From Olsenella sp. KH3B4 (lineage in GTDB: Bacteria > Actinomycetota > Coriobacteriia > Coriobacteriales > Atopobiaceae): a stretch of 64,000 nucleotides of DNA. The position numbers were made by a program, and so were the translations under genes. The notes under the pieces were generated by a model, which was not told the origin of the DNA, did not search any database, and worked only from the letters and a program-made list of their open reading frames with translations. The stretch covers positions 27,995 through 91,994 of the forward strand of contig FOHD01000008.1 of NCBI GenBank assembly GCA_900111695.1. The letters run 5' to 3'. Shown in pieces: positions 43,992 through 52,904 of the stretch. How positions within the stretch are numbered: the stretch's first letter is position 1; each line of letters starts with the position of its first letter.

Positions 43992-45617
43992 CTAGCGTCT
44001 GAGGCTCCCCATGAGGCCGCGCGCAAGCTGCCGCGTGACCTCGCGCCCGAAGGAGCCGATCATCGAGGTAGCAACCCTTCCCACCTGCTTGGCGACCTCC
44101 TGCTGGGCCTTCTCGCGCTCCCGGGCCTCGCGCTCGGCCTGCTTCTGGGCGGCCGCCTCGGCGCGCGCAGCCTGGCGCTCTGCCTCGCGGGCGGCCTTCT
44201 CCTCTGCCTTCTGCTGCTCCTTGGCTGCACGCTCGGCCTCCTTCTGGCGCTTGGCCTCGAACTCCGCCCTCTCCTTCTCGAAGGCGGCGCGCTCGGCTGC
44301 AAGCTGGGCGTTTGCCGCCGCCACGTCACGCTGGCCCTGGATCTGCTCGTAGGCGCTCTCTCGGTCTATGGCCGTGCCGTACTTCTCCATGAGGTCTGCC
44401 TGGGCGGCGTAGACGCCGTCCATCACGTCCGCGTCCGCCGCAGCCATGCGGCACTGGGGGAAGAGCACGCGAGCGCGCTCCACAACGGATGGCCTGCCCT
44501 CCTCGTCCAGAAGGGAGACAAGGGCCTCGCCGGTGCCCAGGTCCTGGAGCACCTGCGCCGAGTCGAAGGCGGGGTTCTCGCGGAAGCTCGCCGCAGCGGC
44601 ACGCACGGCCTTCTGCTCGGCGGGCGTGTACGCGCGCAGGCCATGCTGCACGCGGTTGGAGAGCTGCGCCAGCACCTCGTCGGGGATGTCCGACGGCGAC
44701 TGCGTGATGAAGTAGACTCCCACGCCCTTCGAGCGCACGAGCTTCACCACCTGGACGATCTTGTCCACGAGCCCCTTGGGCATGTCGTCGAAGAGCAGGT
44801 GCGCCTCGTCGAAGAAGAACACGAACCTGGGCTTGTCGGGGTCACCCACCTCGGGCAAAAGCTCGAAGAGCGAGGAGAGCATCCAGAGCAGGAACATGGC
44901 ATAGATCTGGGGCGTCTGGATGAGCTTGGCCGCATTGAGGACGTTCACGTACCCGCGGCCGTCCGGGGCGCAGGCAAACCAGTCCCCAAGGTCAAGGTTG
45001 GGCTCGCCAAAGAAGATGTCTCCGCCCTGGTCCTCCACCGAGATGAGCGCGCGCTGGATGGCGCCGACCGACTGCGGCGAGACGTTGCCGTAGGTGGTCT
45101 GGTACTCCTTGGCGTGCTCGGAGACATACGAGAGCATCGCACGCAGGTCCTTGAGGTCTATAAGGAGAAGGCCGTTCTCGTCAGCCACGCGAAAGACGAT
45201 GTTGAGGACGCCCTCCTGGACCTGCGTGAGGCCAAGGATGCGGGCGAGCATGACGGGGCCCATGTCCGAGACGGTCACGCGCACGGGGATGCCCCTGTCG
45301 CCCAGCATGTCCCAGATGCGCACCGGGGCACCCTGGAAGCTGACCTCGTCCTCCTTGAGGTTGAAGGTGTTCTGGCAGCGCTTGCGGATGAAGTCCGTCA
45401 TCTCGCCGGCCTGCGCCATGCCCGTGACGTCGCCCTTGACGTCGGCCATGAAGACGGGCACGCCTGCCTGCGAGAAGCCCTCCGCAAGGACCTTGAGCGT
45501 GACGGTCTTGCCCGTGCCGGACGCGCCCGCGATGAGTCCGTGACGGTTGGCCTGGTTGAGGAGAAGGCAGCAGGGCTTCTCGCCCTGGGCGATCCAGATC
45601 TTGTCATCTACGAGCAT
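43992..45617 (-). CDS. HerA-like ATPase (DUF853 family)
   Basis: 541 aa from ATG 45617 (MLVDDKIWIAQG) with GGGAGG six bases upstream; TTG 45629 is rejected. Walker A IAGASGTGKTVTLK, Walker B FVFFFDEAHLLFDDMP, sensor FITQSPSDIPDEVL: a FtsK/HerA-type P-loop motor. The last 110 residues form a long charged coiled coil (repeated EAERAAKEQQKAEEK-like pattern) with an amphipathic end (GSFGREVTRQLARGLMGSLRR; landmark LARGLMGSLRR). Role uncertain; family members are linked to DNA processing. Stands alone between metG and rsmI. Confidence 0.88.
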   Translation of the reverse strand: MLVDDKIWIAQGEKPCCLLLNQANRHGLIAGASGTGKTVTLKVLAEGFSQAGVPVFMADVKGDVTGMAQAGEMTDFIRKRCQNTFNLKEDEVSFQGAPVRIWDMLGDRGIPVRVTVSDMGPVMLARILGLTQVQEGVLNIVFRVADENGLLLIDLKDLRAMLSYVSEHAKEYQTTYGNVSPQSVGAIQRALISVEDQGGDIFFGEPNLDLGDWFACAPDGRGYVNVLNAAKLIQTPQIYAMFLLWMLSSLFELLPEVGDPDKPRFVFFFDEAHLLFDDMPKGLVDKIVQVVKLVRSKGVGVYFITQSPSDIPDEVLAQLSNRVQHGLRAYTPAEQKAVRAAAASFRENPAFDSAQVLQDLGTGEALVSLLDEEGRPSVVERARVLFPQCRMAAADADVMDGVYAAQADLMEKYGTAIDRESAYEQIQGQRDVAAANAQLAAERAAFEKERAEFEAKRQKEAERAAKEQQKAEEKAAREAERQAARAEAAAQKQAEREAREREKAQQEVAKQVGRVATSMIGSFGREVTRQLARGLMGSLRR

Positions 45618-45699
45618 GGGGCCTCCCAACGTGGACTTTGATGCAAGGTGCTGTCATGTGGATTGTAGTGCGTGCGCGAGGAGCTGCCGGGGCAAGGGG

Positions 45700-46566
45700 C
45701 TACGGCTCGGCGGGCGCAGCCGCTGCCACCACCTGGTCATAGACCTCGGCACGGGGAACCGAGAATTCCTTGGCGAGCCGCTTTGCCAGTGCGGACTTAG
45801 GCTCCCCTGCGGCAAGGCCCTCGCGGATGGCCTCCTCGAGCGAGAGCGGAGCGGCGGCATTGCCCCTGCAGCGCTCCTCGAGCTCCTCGGCCGTGGGCGG
45901 CGCAATAACAATCACGCACTCCCCGCGGACCTCGCCGCGCGCAGCAATCTCGGCGGCAAGCGCTGCGGCCTCGTCGCGCACGACCTCCTCGTGCAGCTTG
46001 GTGAGCTCGCGCACCAGGGCCACGCGACGGGCCGGCATGACCTCGGCCACACTCGCAAGCGTAGCCGCCACGCGGTGCGGAGACTCGTAGCAGACAATCG
46101 CACCCGGCACCAGCGCCAACTCGCCGAGCCGCGCGACCTGCGCGGAGTGCCGGCGCGGCAGGAAGCCCTCAAAGAAGAAGTGCTCGCACGCAAGGCCGGA
46201 GGCGACCACGGCGCAGGTCACGGCCGAGGGCCCCGGCACCACCTCCACGGGAAGCCCCGCGTCAAGGGCGGCGTCCACCAGGCGCTGGCCGGGATCGCTC
46301 ACGCCAGGCATCCCCGCGTCGGAGACAAACGCCACGCGCTCCCCCGCCTCGATGCGCTCGAGCGCAGAGGCGACCCTCGACGCAATCACGTTCTCGTCGC
46401 ATCGGACGAGAGGGACGTGCAGGTCAAAGGCCGAGAGGAGCCGTGCCGTTACGCGGGTGTCCTCGCAGAGGATAACGTCCGCCTCGCCAAGCGTGCGCCT
46501 CACGCGCGCCGATGCGTCCTCGAGGTTTCCGATGGGCGTGCCCACCACAGAGAGAATGCCGGCCAT
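45700..46566 (-). CDS. rsmI: 16S rRNA (cytidine1402-2'-O)-methyltransferase
   Basis: 288 aa, tetrapyrrole-methylase fold. GILSVVGTPIGNLEDAS at the N-terminus, DVILCEDTRVTARLL, AFVSDAGMPGVSDPGQRLV, VPGPSAVTCAVVASGL, FEGFLPRR: the complete RsmI signature. Fine-tunes decoding at the P-site. ATG 46566 overlaps the stop of the GH5-like gene (TGATG), so the two are translationally coupled. Confidence 0.95.
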   Translation of the reverse strand: MAGILSVVGTPIGNLEDASARVRRTLGEADVILCEDTRVTARLLSAFDLHVPLVRCDENVIASRVASALERIEAGERVAFVSDAGMPGVSDPGQRLVDAALDAGLPVEVVPGPSAVTCAVVASGLACEHFFFEGFLPRRHSAQVARLGELALVPGAIVCYESPHRVAATLASVAEVMPARRVALVRELTKLHEEVVRDEAAALAAEIAARGEVRGECVIVIAPPTAEELEERCRGNAAAPLSLEEAIREGLAAGEPKSALAKRLAKEFSVPRAEVYDQVVAAAAPAEP

Positions 46567-47624
46567 CAGCAGATAAGCCCCCGCTCAAAGGAGGAGAGCG
46601 CCACGCGGGCGTCCCAGCTGGAAAGCCTGCCCGTGGTCTTCCAGGTCTGGAAGAACCAGGCAGGAAGCTTCTCGTATGCCGTGAGCTGCTCGGACGAGTA
46701 GATGCGCTCAAGCGCCACGCGACCCTCGGGCGTCATGGCGGCGTCTGCGATGGGGAGTGCCGAGGACCACTTGCCCACCATCACGGGAAGTCCGCTCTTC
46801 TGGTCCTCGCGGATGTGGCGGTGGATCTCGGCCATGATGCGACGCAGGCCCAAGGTGTTGGCACCGGCCGCATAGCCCATGTCGGCCATGATCGCGGAGG
46901 GCTTGTCCAGATGACAGTCGAGCCAGACGTTCTGGTATTGGCGCTGGGCCATGAAGCGGCGCCAGTCGGTGGGGATGCCCGCGTCGGGAAGGATGACCAC
47001 GGGATCTGGACCCGCCGCATCGCGAACGCGGTCGTAGGCAGCACGGTAGTAGTTTCTCAGCAGGTGACCCGGCATGCCGTCGGTGACTCCCAGGCCCCGG
47101 CGCGTCTGGATGCGGGCGTCGTCTGCCACCTCGATGCCGTAGAAGCCCATACGCGACGCGTACCTGGCGCTTAGTTGCGAGAGAACCCAGAGGGCGTTCT
47201 CGCGAATGCCACGGTTGTCGGTGAAGTTGTTCCAGGTCTCCTCGTCGCCGGGGACACCGGGATTCACGGCAAGCGCAAAGATCACCTTGAGGTCAATCTC
47301 CTCGGCCCACTCGAGCGCCTGGTCAACCTCGTCAATGCAGCCCAGGTAGTGGCCAGGATTGGGACCGGCCTCCCCAAAGACATACCACGGGACGGGAAGC
47401 CGCACAGCATTGAAGCCGCGTGACGCGATGCGAGAGAAGTCGTCCTTGGTGAGGAAGCGGGCACGATGCCGTCGCACCACCTCGCGGTAGCCCTTGGCTC
47501 CCAGCGACGTGATGAGCGAGGGCTCGTCGAGGGCACCCGAGCCCGAGAAAAGCTCCGGTGTAACCCAGGGCTCAAGGGTAAGCCAGCCGGTAAGGTTGAC
47601 TCCGTGAAGGGCGTTCTCTGCCAT
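46566..47624 (-). CDS. GH5-like protein that has lost its catalytic nucleophile
   Basis: 352 aa from ATG 47624 with GAGG six bases upstream. Fold and landmarks are those of family 5 exo-glucanases: NLTGWLTLEPWVTPELF, FNAVRLPVPWYVFGE (R75), NVWLDCHLD (the HxH strand). In active enzymes the acid/base site reads NEP and the nucleophile lies in GEWS. Here they read IEVADDA (D169 in place of Glu) and VGKWSSAL (K285 in place of Glu). A retaining mechanism is therefore unlikely; a sugar-binding or regulatory role is plausible. The open frame is intact, so it is not a decaying pseudogene. Coupled to rsmI. Confidence 0.8.
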   Translation of the reverse strand: MAENALHGVNLTGWLTLEPWVTPELFSGSGALDEPSLITSLGAKGYREVVRRHRARFLTKDDFSRIASRGFNAVRLPVPWYVFGEAGPNPGHYLGCIDEVDQALEWAEEIDLKVIFALAVNPGVPGDEETWNNFTDNRGIRENALWVLSQLSARYASRMGFYGIEVADDARIQTRRGLGVTDGMPGHLLRNYYRAAYDRVRDAAGPDPVVILPDAGIPTDWRRFMAQRQYQNVWLDCHLDKPSAIMADMGYAAGANTLGLRRIMAEIHRHIREDQKSGLPVMVGKWSSALPIADAAMTPEGRVALERIYSSEQLTAYEKLPAWFFQTWKTTGRLSSWDARVALSSFERGLIC

Positions 47625-47755
47625 GCGCCACCTCGCTCCCATCAAAGTTCAGCGCTTGTTCAGAGTGTAGCGCAGGTTGTGACGTTGGACGAACCAACCA
47701 GCAGTATTGCCATGACGCTTCTGTCACATATCCGGGTTCAAACGTGTAGCGAAGC

Positions 47756-47823
47756 GATACACATTCGGCGTACGAATCTGTAGCGACCTGCAGGGGATAC
47801 ACATTCGTGCACGAATGTGTATC
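47756..47823. promoter_or_regulatory. Pair of operator-like palindromes upstream of the GH5-like gene
   Basis: 47796-47823 is a perfect 28-bp palindrome (arms GATACACATTCGTG). 47756-47784 is a degenerate version (GATACACATTCG / CGAATCTGTAGC) with the same starting sequence, 40 bp away (close to four helical turns). Located 132-200 bp upstream of the GH5-like start and just after queD. Probably binding sites for a dimeric regulator. Confidence 0.7.
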
Positions 47824-47897
47824 AGCCCTTGGTGAAAATGCCCTAGGCGAGAAGGCCACTGGACAACAGGAGACCCCGGGCCACAAAACGCCAGGCC

Positions 47898-48326
47898 CTA
47901 CTCCCCATCCGGCTCGTACGACGCGCGGTTGTTGGGGGTCTCGTTGCAGTCCACCCGGCAAACGGGAAGGCCGCGCGCCGAGAGCCGCTCGAAGAGGTAA
48001 CGGGCGAGGTTCTCCGATGTGGTTCGGAAGGGCAGAATGGTCAGGCTGAAGCCCTCGGAGGCCAAGGCCTCGAGCGTCGCGGGCGCAAGCGAGCCCTCCT
48101 CGACGAGGAAGGTGTGGTCGAGGGCATCACACTCCTCGCGCACAATCCGCTTGAGTGTGGCAAAGTCCACGACCATGTCCTTCTCGGTGCCAGAAGTGCC
48201 CAGCTCGTTGGAGCGAACGTAGGCGGTCACGCGCCACTGGTGCCCGTGCAGGTTCTCGCACTTGCCGTTGTAGTCGGTGAGAAAGTGCGCCGAGTCGAAC
48301 CAGTACTCGGTCGAGAGCGTGTACAT
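47898..48326 (-). CDS. queD: 6-carboxytetrahydropterin synthase (QueD family)
   Basis: 142 aa from ATG 48326 (MYTLSTEYWFDSAHFL) with GGGAG seven bases upstream. Zinc-binding histidines in FDSAHFL and ENLHGHQWRV, family ALDHTFL, and the C-terminal Glu in VDCNETPNN. Makes carboxytetrahydropterin for queuosine/7-deazaguanine synthesis. No other que gene is in the window and no preQ1 riboswitch is evident in the 240 bp upstream. Confidence 0.9.
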   Translation of the reverse strand: MYTLSTEYWFDSAHFLTDYNGKCENLHGHQWRVTAYVRSNELGTSGTEKDMVVDFATLKRIVREECDALDHTFLVEEGSLAPATLEALASEGFSLTILPFRTTSENLARYLFERLSARGLPVCRVDCNETPNNRASYEPDGE

Positions 48327-48417
48327 GCGAGTCTCCCTGTTGTTGAACAGCCAAAAAGCAAAGCAGCCCACCTGGAGCGGGCCCGTCGCAGCCTGCGGGT
48401 GCGGCCTGCGGGTAAAT

Positions 48418-48481
48418 CTGAGAACGTTTTGGACGTTTTGCCGAAAATGACGCTGTTATCCGTCCGAAAACTTCTCAACAG
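48418..48481. repeat. Palindromic intergenic repeat, copy A3
   Basis: Ends in CTTCTCAACAG like A1/A2, with the centre GGACGTTTTGCCG and GACGCTGTTATCCGTC. Left arm CTGAGAACGTTTTGG partly pairs with the right arm. It lies between yaaT and queD. Confidence 0.7.
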
Positions 48482-48567
48482 CACCGGCAGGCCTACTCCC
48501 CCGCGGATGCTGGCGCGCCTGCGCCTGGCCTACCCCCGTGGGGGCCGGCGGGCCGGCGCCGGCGGGT

Positions 48568-50190
48568 CTACTCTCCTGCGGGCGCCGGCGCGTTGCCGCC
48601 GGTGGTTCCCCCGGTAGATCCGCCGCCGCCTCGACGACCGCGGCCGCCGCGGTGGCGGCGACGCCTCTTGGGGGCGGCGCCGTCGCCAGCAGCCTGGTCG
48701 GAAGCGCCATCGGCGGGCGCCATATGCTTGGGCGCGGGACGACCGCCCTGCGATGTGGGGCGACCGCTCTGCGGACCCTTGACGGCACGAGAAGAACCAC
48801 CCCGCTCTGCCGCCTGCGCGGCAGCACCGCCACGGTCTCCCGGGTGACGCGTGCGACGACGCTGACCTCCCTGCGCCTGACCGGCACCGGCACCGGATTC
48901 GGCACCCCTGCTCTGTCCCTGCTCGCCATCGGCGCCAGTCGCCGCACCGGCAACGCGGTGGTGCCTGCGACGACGCGTGGGCTTGGGCGCATCGGCATCG
49001 GGCTCCACGTCGTTTGTCACCGTGACCTCGAACTCCTCGGCAGCAAGCTCGACGCGAGCCGTACGGCCCTTGCGGTGACGACGCCTCGTGGGCTGATGCT
49101 CACCCTCACCTGCTTCGTCTTCGGCAGAAGCGGATGCCTGGCGCTTCTCGGCACCCGAGTCTGCTCCGCCGCTCTCGCCGGCACGCCTGCGACGACGCTT
49201 GGGCTGCACAAAGAGGTCCGCATCGTCGAAGCCCTCGGGCGGGGTCACACCGTTCGCACGGTCAAGCTCGGCGAGGGCCATGCGCACATCGGGCGACTGC
49301 AGGCGCTCGAGAACGTCACGCGTAACCGTGTCGGGACGGCAGGCGCAGCCCAGGTCTTTGGACTTTTTGACGGCAGCCTCGGATGCGGTCATCTCCGCCA
49401 GAGGCACGCGGACCTGCTTGCCGTTCTCCAGCCGCAGGCAGATCTCCTCCTTGGGCGTGTCGTACTCCACAATCTTGGCCTTGCCCAGCGGCGTCTCGAT
49501 GACGGCATTGCGCTTGGGCGCACGGCCCTTGAAGTCGCGGTACGCCTCGAACTCGTAGCGCAGGCAGCACATGAGACGGCCACACGCGCCGGAGATTTTG
49601 GTGGAGTTGAGGGGCAGGTCCTGCTCCTTTGCCATGCGGATGGAGACCGGCTCGAAGGCAAGGCCAAAGCGGGTGCAGCACAACTCCTGGCCGCAGTGGC
49701 CCCAGCCGCCCACCACGGCGGCCTCCTCGCGCACGCCAATCTGGCGCATGTCGATGCGCTCGTGGAGCTCGCGCGAGAGGTCGCGCACAAGCTGGCGAAA
49801 GTCCACGCGCTCCTCGGCAGAGAAGTAACAGACAGCCTTGTCGCCATCAAAGAGATACTCCACACCCACGGGCTTCATGTCGAGCCCGCTCTGCGAGACA
49901 AGGCGCCTGAAAACGGGAAATGCCTTCTCGCCAAGCTCGGCCAGCTCCTCGGCGTGGGCAAGGTCCTCGTCGCTTGCAACGCGAAGCACGGGCCTGAGCT
50001 GCGCGTGGTTGGTCACGCGATCGAGATCTGCGGCGCTCATCTCGCGGGCGTCGGCGGTTGCGAGGCCAATCTCGTGGCCGCGCTCGGTAGCGCAGATAAC
50101 GTGATCTGCCTCGGCGGCCTCGGTGCCCGCAACGTCAAACCACAGGTCGCGAGCGGCGTATTTGAACTTCACCGGAATGACGGTGGGCAT
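48568..50190 (-). CDS. PSP1-domain protein (YaaT/RicT family) with long disordered tail
   Basis: 540 aa. Residues 1 to about 275 are the conserved PSP1/YaaT core with cysteine motifs WGHCGQELCCTRFG and GACGRLMCCLRYEFEAYRDF (landmarks HCGQELCC and GRLMCCLRYE). In Bacillus, YaaT/RicT works with RicA and RicF in a complex that aids RNase Y-dependent mRNA maturation and uses Fe-S clusters. The remaining 260 residues are low-complexity, rich in Arg, Gly, Ala and Pro (QPKRRRRRAGE, repeated RRRHR), as in RNA-associated disordered tails. Overlaps holB by 22 bp; tmk-holB-yaaT order is typical of Gram-positives. Confidence 0.9.
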   Translation of the reverse strand: MPTVIPVKFKYAARDLWFDVAGTEAAEADHVICATERGHEIGLATADAREMSAADLDRVTNHAQLRPVLRVASDEDLAHAEELAELGEKAFPVFRRLVSQSGLDMKPVGVEYLFDGDKAVCYFSAEERVDFRQLVRDLSRELHERIDMRQIGVREEAAVVGGWGHCGQELCCTRFGLAFEPVSIRMAKEQDLPLNSTKISGACGRLMCCLRYEFEAYRDFKGRAPKRNAVIETPLGKAKIVEYDTPKEEICLRLENGKQVRVPLAEMTASEAAVKKSKDLGCACRPDTVTRDVLERLQSPDVRMALAELDRANGVTPPEGFDDADLFVQPKRRRRRAGESGGADSGAEKRQASASAEDEAGEGEHQPTRRRHRKGRTARVELAAEEFEVTVTNDVEPDADAPKPTRRRRHHRVAGAATGADGEQGQSRGAESGAGAGQAQGGQRRRTRHPGDRGGAAAQAAERGGSSRAVKGPQSGRPTSQGGRPAPKHMAPADGASDQAAGDGAAPKRRRRHRGGRGRRGGGGSTGGTTGGNAPAPAGE

Positions 50191-51332
50191 GTAAGTGCCT
50201 CCTTGATACGAAGAAGCATGACCTCGAGGGCCAGCTGGGGTGATACGTTATGCGCGAGGTCGTTGCCAGCGGACGAGACCGCGTCGAGTGCGGCAAGCGC
50301 GCCAGCCGTTCCCGTCGACGCAGCAAGACGATCGATCACGGCAGCCGCGTCCTCGTTCACAACCTTCTGCGACACGCCCTCACAGCGCACGAGCACGTCG
50401 CGCAGGAGCGACTCCGCGGCAGCCAGAGCCTCCATGATACCCGAACGCTCGCGTGCCGTAAGCTCGCGCTTGTTTGCGTCGGCAACCTGCTTGAGGGCCG
50501 ATGCGGTGAGAAAGTCCGCGCCTTCCTTTGCAGCCTCGTCCTGGGCAACCTGCACGTCCTTCAGGGGAACCCGCACCGCCGCGAGAAGGTCGCGCGCCGA
50601 GCAAAGCACGTCCCACGAGTCGTCGCGGGCAAGCCCGTCCATGATGCGCACAACCAGGCGCCGCACCTCGCGACGTGACGGGGACGCCAGAAACACACAG
50701 GCACGCGAGGGCGTACCGGCAACCGCGAGTGCCACCCGAGACTCCCACTCGCTCGCTCCGGAGCGGTGCATGACCTCGTCAAGCGCCACGCTTGGCGCGA
50801 TGGTGCGAAACGGGACCACCTGGCAGCGCGAGACAATCGTGGGCAACACGGAGGCCACCGAGCGGGCGAGAAGGACAAATACGACGCCCGCCGGCGGCTC
50901 CTCAATGGTCTTGAGCAGCGCGTTTGCCGAAGTGCCACGGAGAAGCCCAGCATTCTCGAGCACATAGACCTTCGCACGCGCACGGCTGGGGGCACGGTTC
51001 ACGCCCTCAATGAGGTCTCGAACCTGGTCGACAAGATAGCCGGTGACGCTTCCCGGGGTGAGCCACTGCACATCGGGGTGGGTGCGGTGCGCCACGCGGC
51101 GGCAGTCATCGCAGGTTCCGCAGCCATCGTTGGGGCAGATAACGCACTGCGCAAGCGCGAGTGCCGCCTCCTCCATGCCGGAGCCAGGTGCCCCCACAAA
51201 GAGGTAGGCATGCGAGAGACGATTCTCGCGCACGGCCGAGACGAGAAGGTCACGAACGCGCGGCTGGTCGCCAAGGGTGTCGAACACAGCCGCAGCCCCC
51301 GTGGACGCGTCGCTCTCCCTAGGCGCAGCCAT
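50169..51332 (-). CDS. holB: DNA polymerase III delta-prime subunit
   Basis: 387 aa from ATG 51332 (MAAPRESDASTG), overlapping tmk by 14 bp. Clamp-loader AAA+ fold: FDTLGDQPRVRDLLVSAV, modified P-loop VGAPGSGMEEAALALA, zinc-type cluster CPNDGCGTCDDC, AKVYVLENAGLLRGTSANALLKTIEEPP, and sensor-type IVSRCQVVPF. The P-loop lacks the usual GKT, as expected for delta-prime, which does not hydrolyse ATP. Confidence 0.93.
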   Translation of the reverse strand: MAAPRESDASTGAAAVFDTLGDQPRVRDLLVSAVRENRLSHAYLFVGAPGSGMEEAALALAQCVICPNDGCGTCDDCRRVAHRTHPDVQWLTPGSVTGYLVDQVRDLIEGVNRAPSRARAKVYVLENAGLLRGTSANALLKTIEEPPAGVVFVLLARSVASVLPTIVSRCQVVPFRTIAPSVALDEVMHRSGASEWESRVALAVAGTPSRACVFLASPSRREVRRLVVRIMDGLARDDSWDVLCSARDLLAAVRVPLKDVQVAQDEAAKEGADFLTASALKQVADANKRELTARERSGIMEALAAAESLLRDVLVRCEGVSQKVVNEDAAAVIDRLAASTGTAGALAALDAVSSAGNDLAHNVSPQLALEVMLLRIKEALTCPPSFR

Positions 51333-51993
51333 GAGGCTCCACCCCCGCAGAAAGCGATGTGGGAAGGATGTCCGCCAAAGCGCCGAGAAGCGCCGCATAG
51401 ACCTCGTCCGGCGAGCCAGATGCGTCCACCAACCGCACGCGATCGGGCTCCTCGCCAACAAGGCGAAGATAACCGCCGCGGACACGGGCCTGAAAGGCCA
51501 TGCCCTCCGCCTCGAGGCGGTCCGCGCCACCCACCGTGGCACGTGCAAGCGCGAGCGCCGGGTCGAGGTCAAGCACGACCGTGCAATCAGGCGTGACACC
51601 GCAACTCCCAAGGCCGTTGGCCGCTCTCACAACTTTGGAGGAGAGGCCCCGCGCCGCCTCCTGGTAGGCGAGGGTCGAATCGAAGAAGCGGTCGCACACC
51701 ACGATGGCGCCGCGCTCCAGCGCAGGCGAGATGACCTGACGCACCAGCTGCGCACGGCTCGCCTCGTAGAGAAGCAGCTCGCACTCGGGACACATCTCGG
51801 CATTGGCGGGATCGAGAAGCAGACCGCGGATCTTCTCGGAGATCGCCGTTCCGCCTGGCTCGCGTAGGCGCACGACGTCGCAACCGGCAGACTCGAGAGC
51901 TTCTGCAAGGAGCGCGGCTTGCGTGGTCTTGCCACAGCCGTCGATGCCCTCCAGCGTGAGGAAGAGCCCTCTTCTCTCGCCTGTTCTCGCCAT
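51319..51993 (-). CDS. tmk: Thymidylate kinase
   Basis: 224 aa from ATG 51993 (MARTGERRGLFLTLEGIDGC) behind GGGAGGGGAG. P-loop EGIDGCGKTTQAALL, DRF-type motif VVCDRFFDSTLAYQ, REPGGTAISEKIR and the LID region. Phosphorylates dTMP to dTDP. First gene of tmk-holB-yaaT. Confidence 0.95.
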   Translation of the reverse strand: MARTGERRGLFLTLEGIDGCGKTTQAALLAEALESAGCDVVRLREPGGTAISEKIRGLLLDPANAEMCPECELLLYEASRAQLVRQVISPALERGAIVVCDRFFDSTLAYQEAARGLSSKVVRAANGLGSCGVTPDCTVVLDLDPALALARATVGGADRLEAEGMAFQARVRGGYLRLVGEEPDRVRLVDASGSPDEVYAALLGALADILPTSLSAGVEPHGCA

Positions 51994-52065
51994 GCTCCCC
52001 TCCCCGATTGCGCGTCCATGCATAAGCCGAACTACTTTAGCAGGTCACCATGGCGAGATGGTGGG

Positions 52066-52094
52066 TGAGACAAAGGGACAGTCCCTTTGTCTCA
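52066..52094. repeat. 29-bp perfect palindrome (copy 2 of the repeated element)
   Basis: 14-bp arms TGAGACAAAGGGAC and complement around a single A. Same core as the copy at 4108-4140. It lies 60 bp downstream of the SDR stop and 73 bp upstream of tmk, so it may terminate the SDR message. Confidence 0.82.
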
Positions 52095-52154
52095 TGACGC
52101 GGCCCTCCGGCATCGCAAGACACCGAAGGGCCAAAAACCGCTATGGCGCCAACG

Positions 52155-52904
52155 CTACTGTGCGGTGTAGCCACCATCGATGTAAAGGTGCGTACCCGTA
52201 GTGAACTCGTTCTCGACAAGGAACACGACACCGTGGGCGATCTCCTCGGCCTTGCCAAGGCGTCCCAGCGGATGCAGCGCCTCGAGGCGCTTCATGCCAT
52301 CCTCGCCCATCGTCTTCTCGTTAATCATGCCGGTGTAGATATAGCCAGGGTTCACGGTGTTCACACGAATATTGTACTTGGCGAGAGCCAGAGCAGCAGA
52401 CTGGGTAAGCAGGTTCACGCCACCCTTTGCAGCGTTGTAGGAAGGCAGATTGGGGTCGCCGATGGTGCCCTCAATGGAGGACGTGCTCACAATGGCACCG
52501 CCGTGACCCTGCTTCTCCATCTGAATGGCAGCGTACTTGATGCCGTAGAACACACCAGTCAGGTTGATAGAGATGAGCTTGTTGAAGTCCTCGTCGCTCA
52601 TCTGGTCAACAGGGAGGAAGTTGGCTATGCCAGCGTTGTTGTACATGATGTCGACCGAGCCGTATGTCTTGACGGCAAAGTCGATGAGCTCCTTGACCTG
52701 CTCGGGATCGCTCGTATCGGTCTTATGGAAGACGACGTCCGGAGAAACGGCCTTGAGCTCCTCGAGAGCCTTCGCACCGCGCTCCTCATTACGGCCGGCG
52801 ATAACGACCTTGGCGCCCTTCTCCAGGAAGGCCTTGGCAGTGGCCAGACCAATGCCCGATGTGCCACCAGTAACAACCGCTGTCTTGCCCTTGATCTCAA
52901 ACAT
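52155..52904 (-). CDS. Short-chain dehydrogenase/reductase
   Basis: 249 aa from ATG 52904 (MFEIKGKTAVVTGGTSGIG) with GGAGG five bases upstream. Classical SDR: cofactor loop TGGTSGIGLATA, NNAG (MYNNAGIAN), active-site serine in VSTSSIEG, and YNAAKGG (YxxxK). NAD(P)-dependent oxidation or reduction of a sugar, sugar acid or steroid-type alcohol; the substrate is not readable. Transcribed alone. Confidence 0.9.
   Translation of the reverse strand: MFEIKGKTAVVTGGTSGIGLATAKAFLEKGAKVVIAGRNEERGAKALEELKAVSPDVVFHKTDTSDPEQVKELIDFAVKTYGSVDIMYNNAGIANFLPVDQMSDEDFNKLISINLTGVFYGIKYAAIQMEKQGHGGAIVSTSSIEGTIGDPNLPSYNAAKGGVNLLTQSAALALAKYNIRVNTVNPGYIYTGMINEKTMGEDGMKRLEALHPLGRLGKAEEIAHGVVFLVENEFTTGTHLYIDGGYTAQ

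Noticed and set aside
42429-45641. A 1070-codon plus-strand open frame antisense to metG and the HerA-like gene
   Set aside because: It mirrors two well-identified minus-strand genes, has composition typical of antisense high-GC frames (many Arg, Val, Leu, His) and no recognisable domain or ribosome site.
48327-48567. preQ1 riboswitch upstream of queD
   Set aside because: No preQ1 aptamer pattern was recognisable; the region is mostly repeat A3 and GC-rich sequence.
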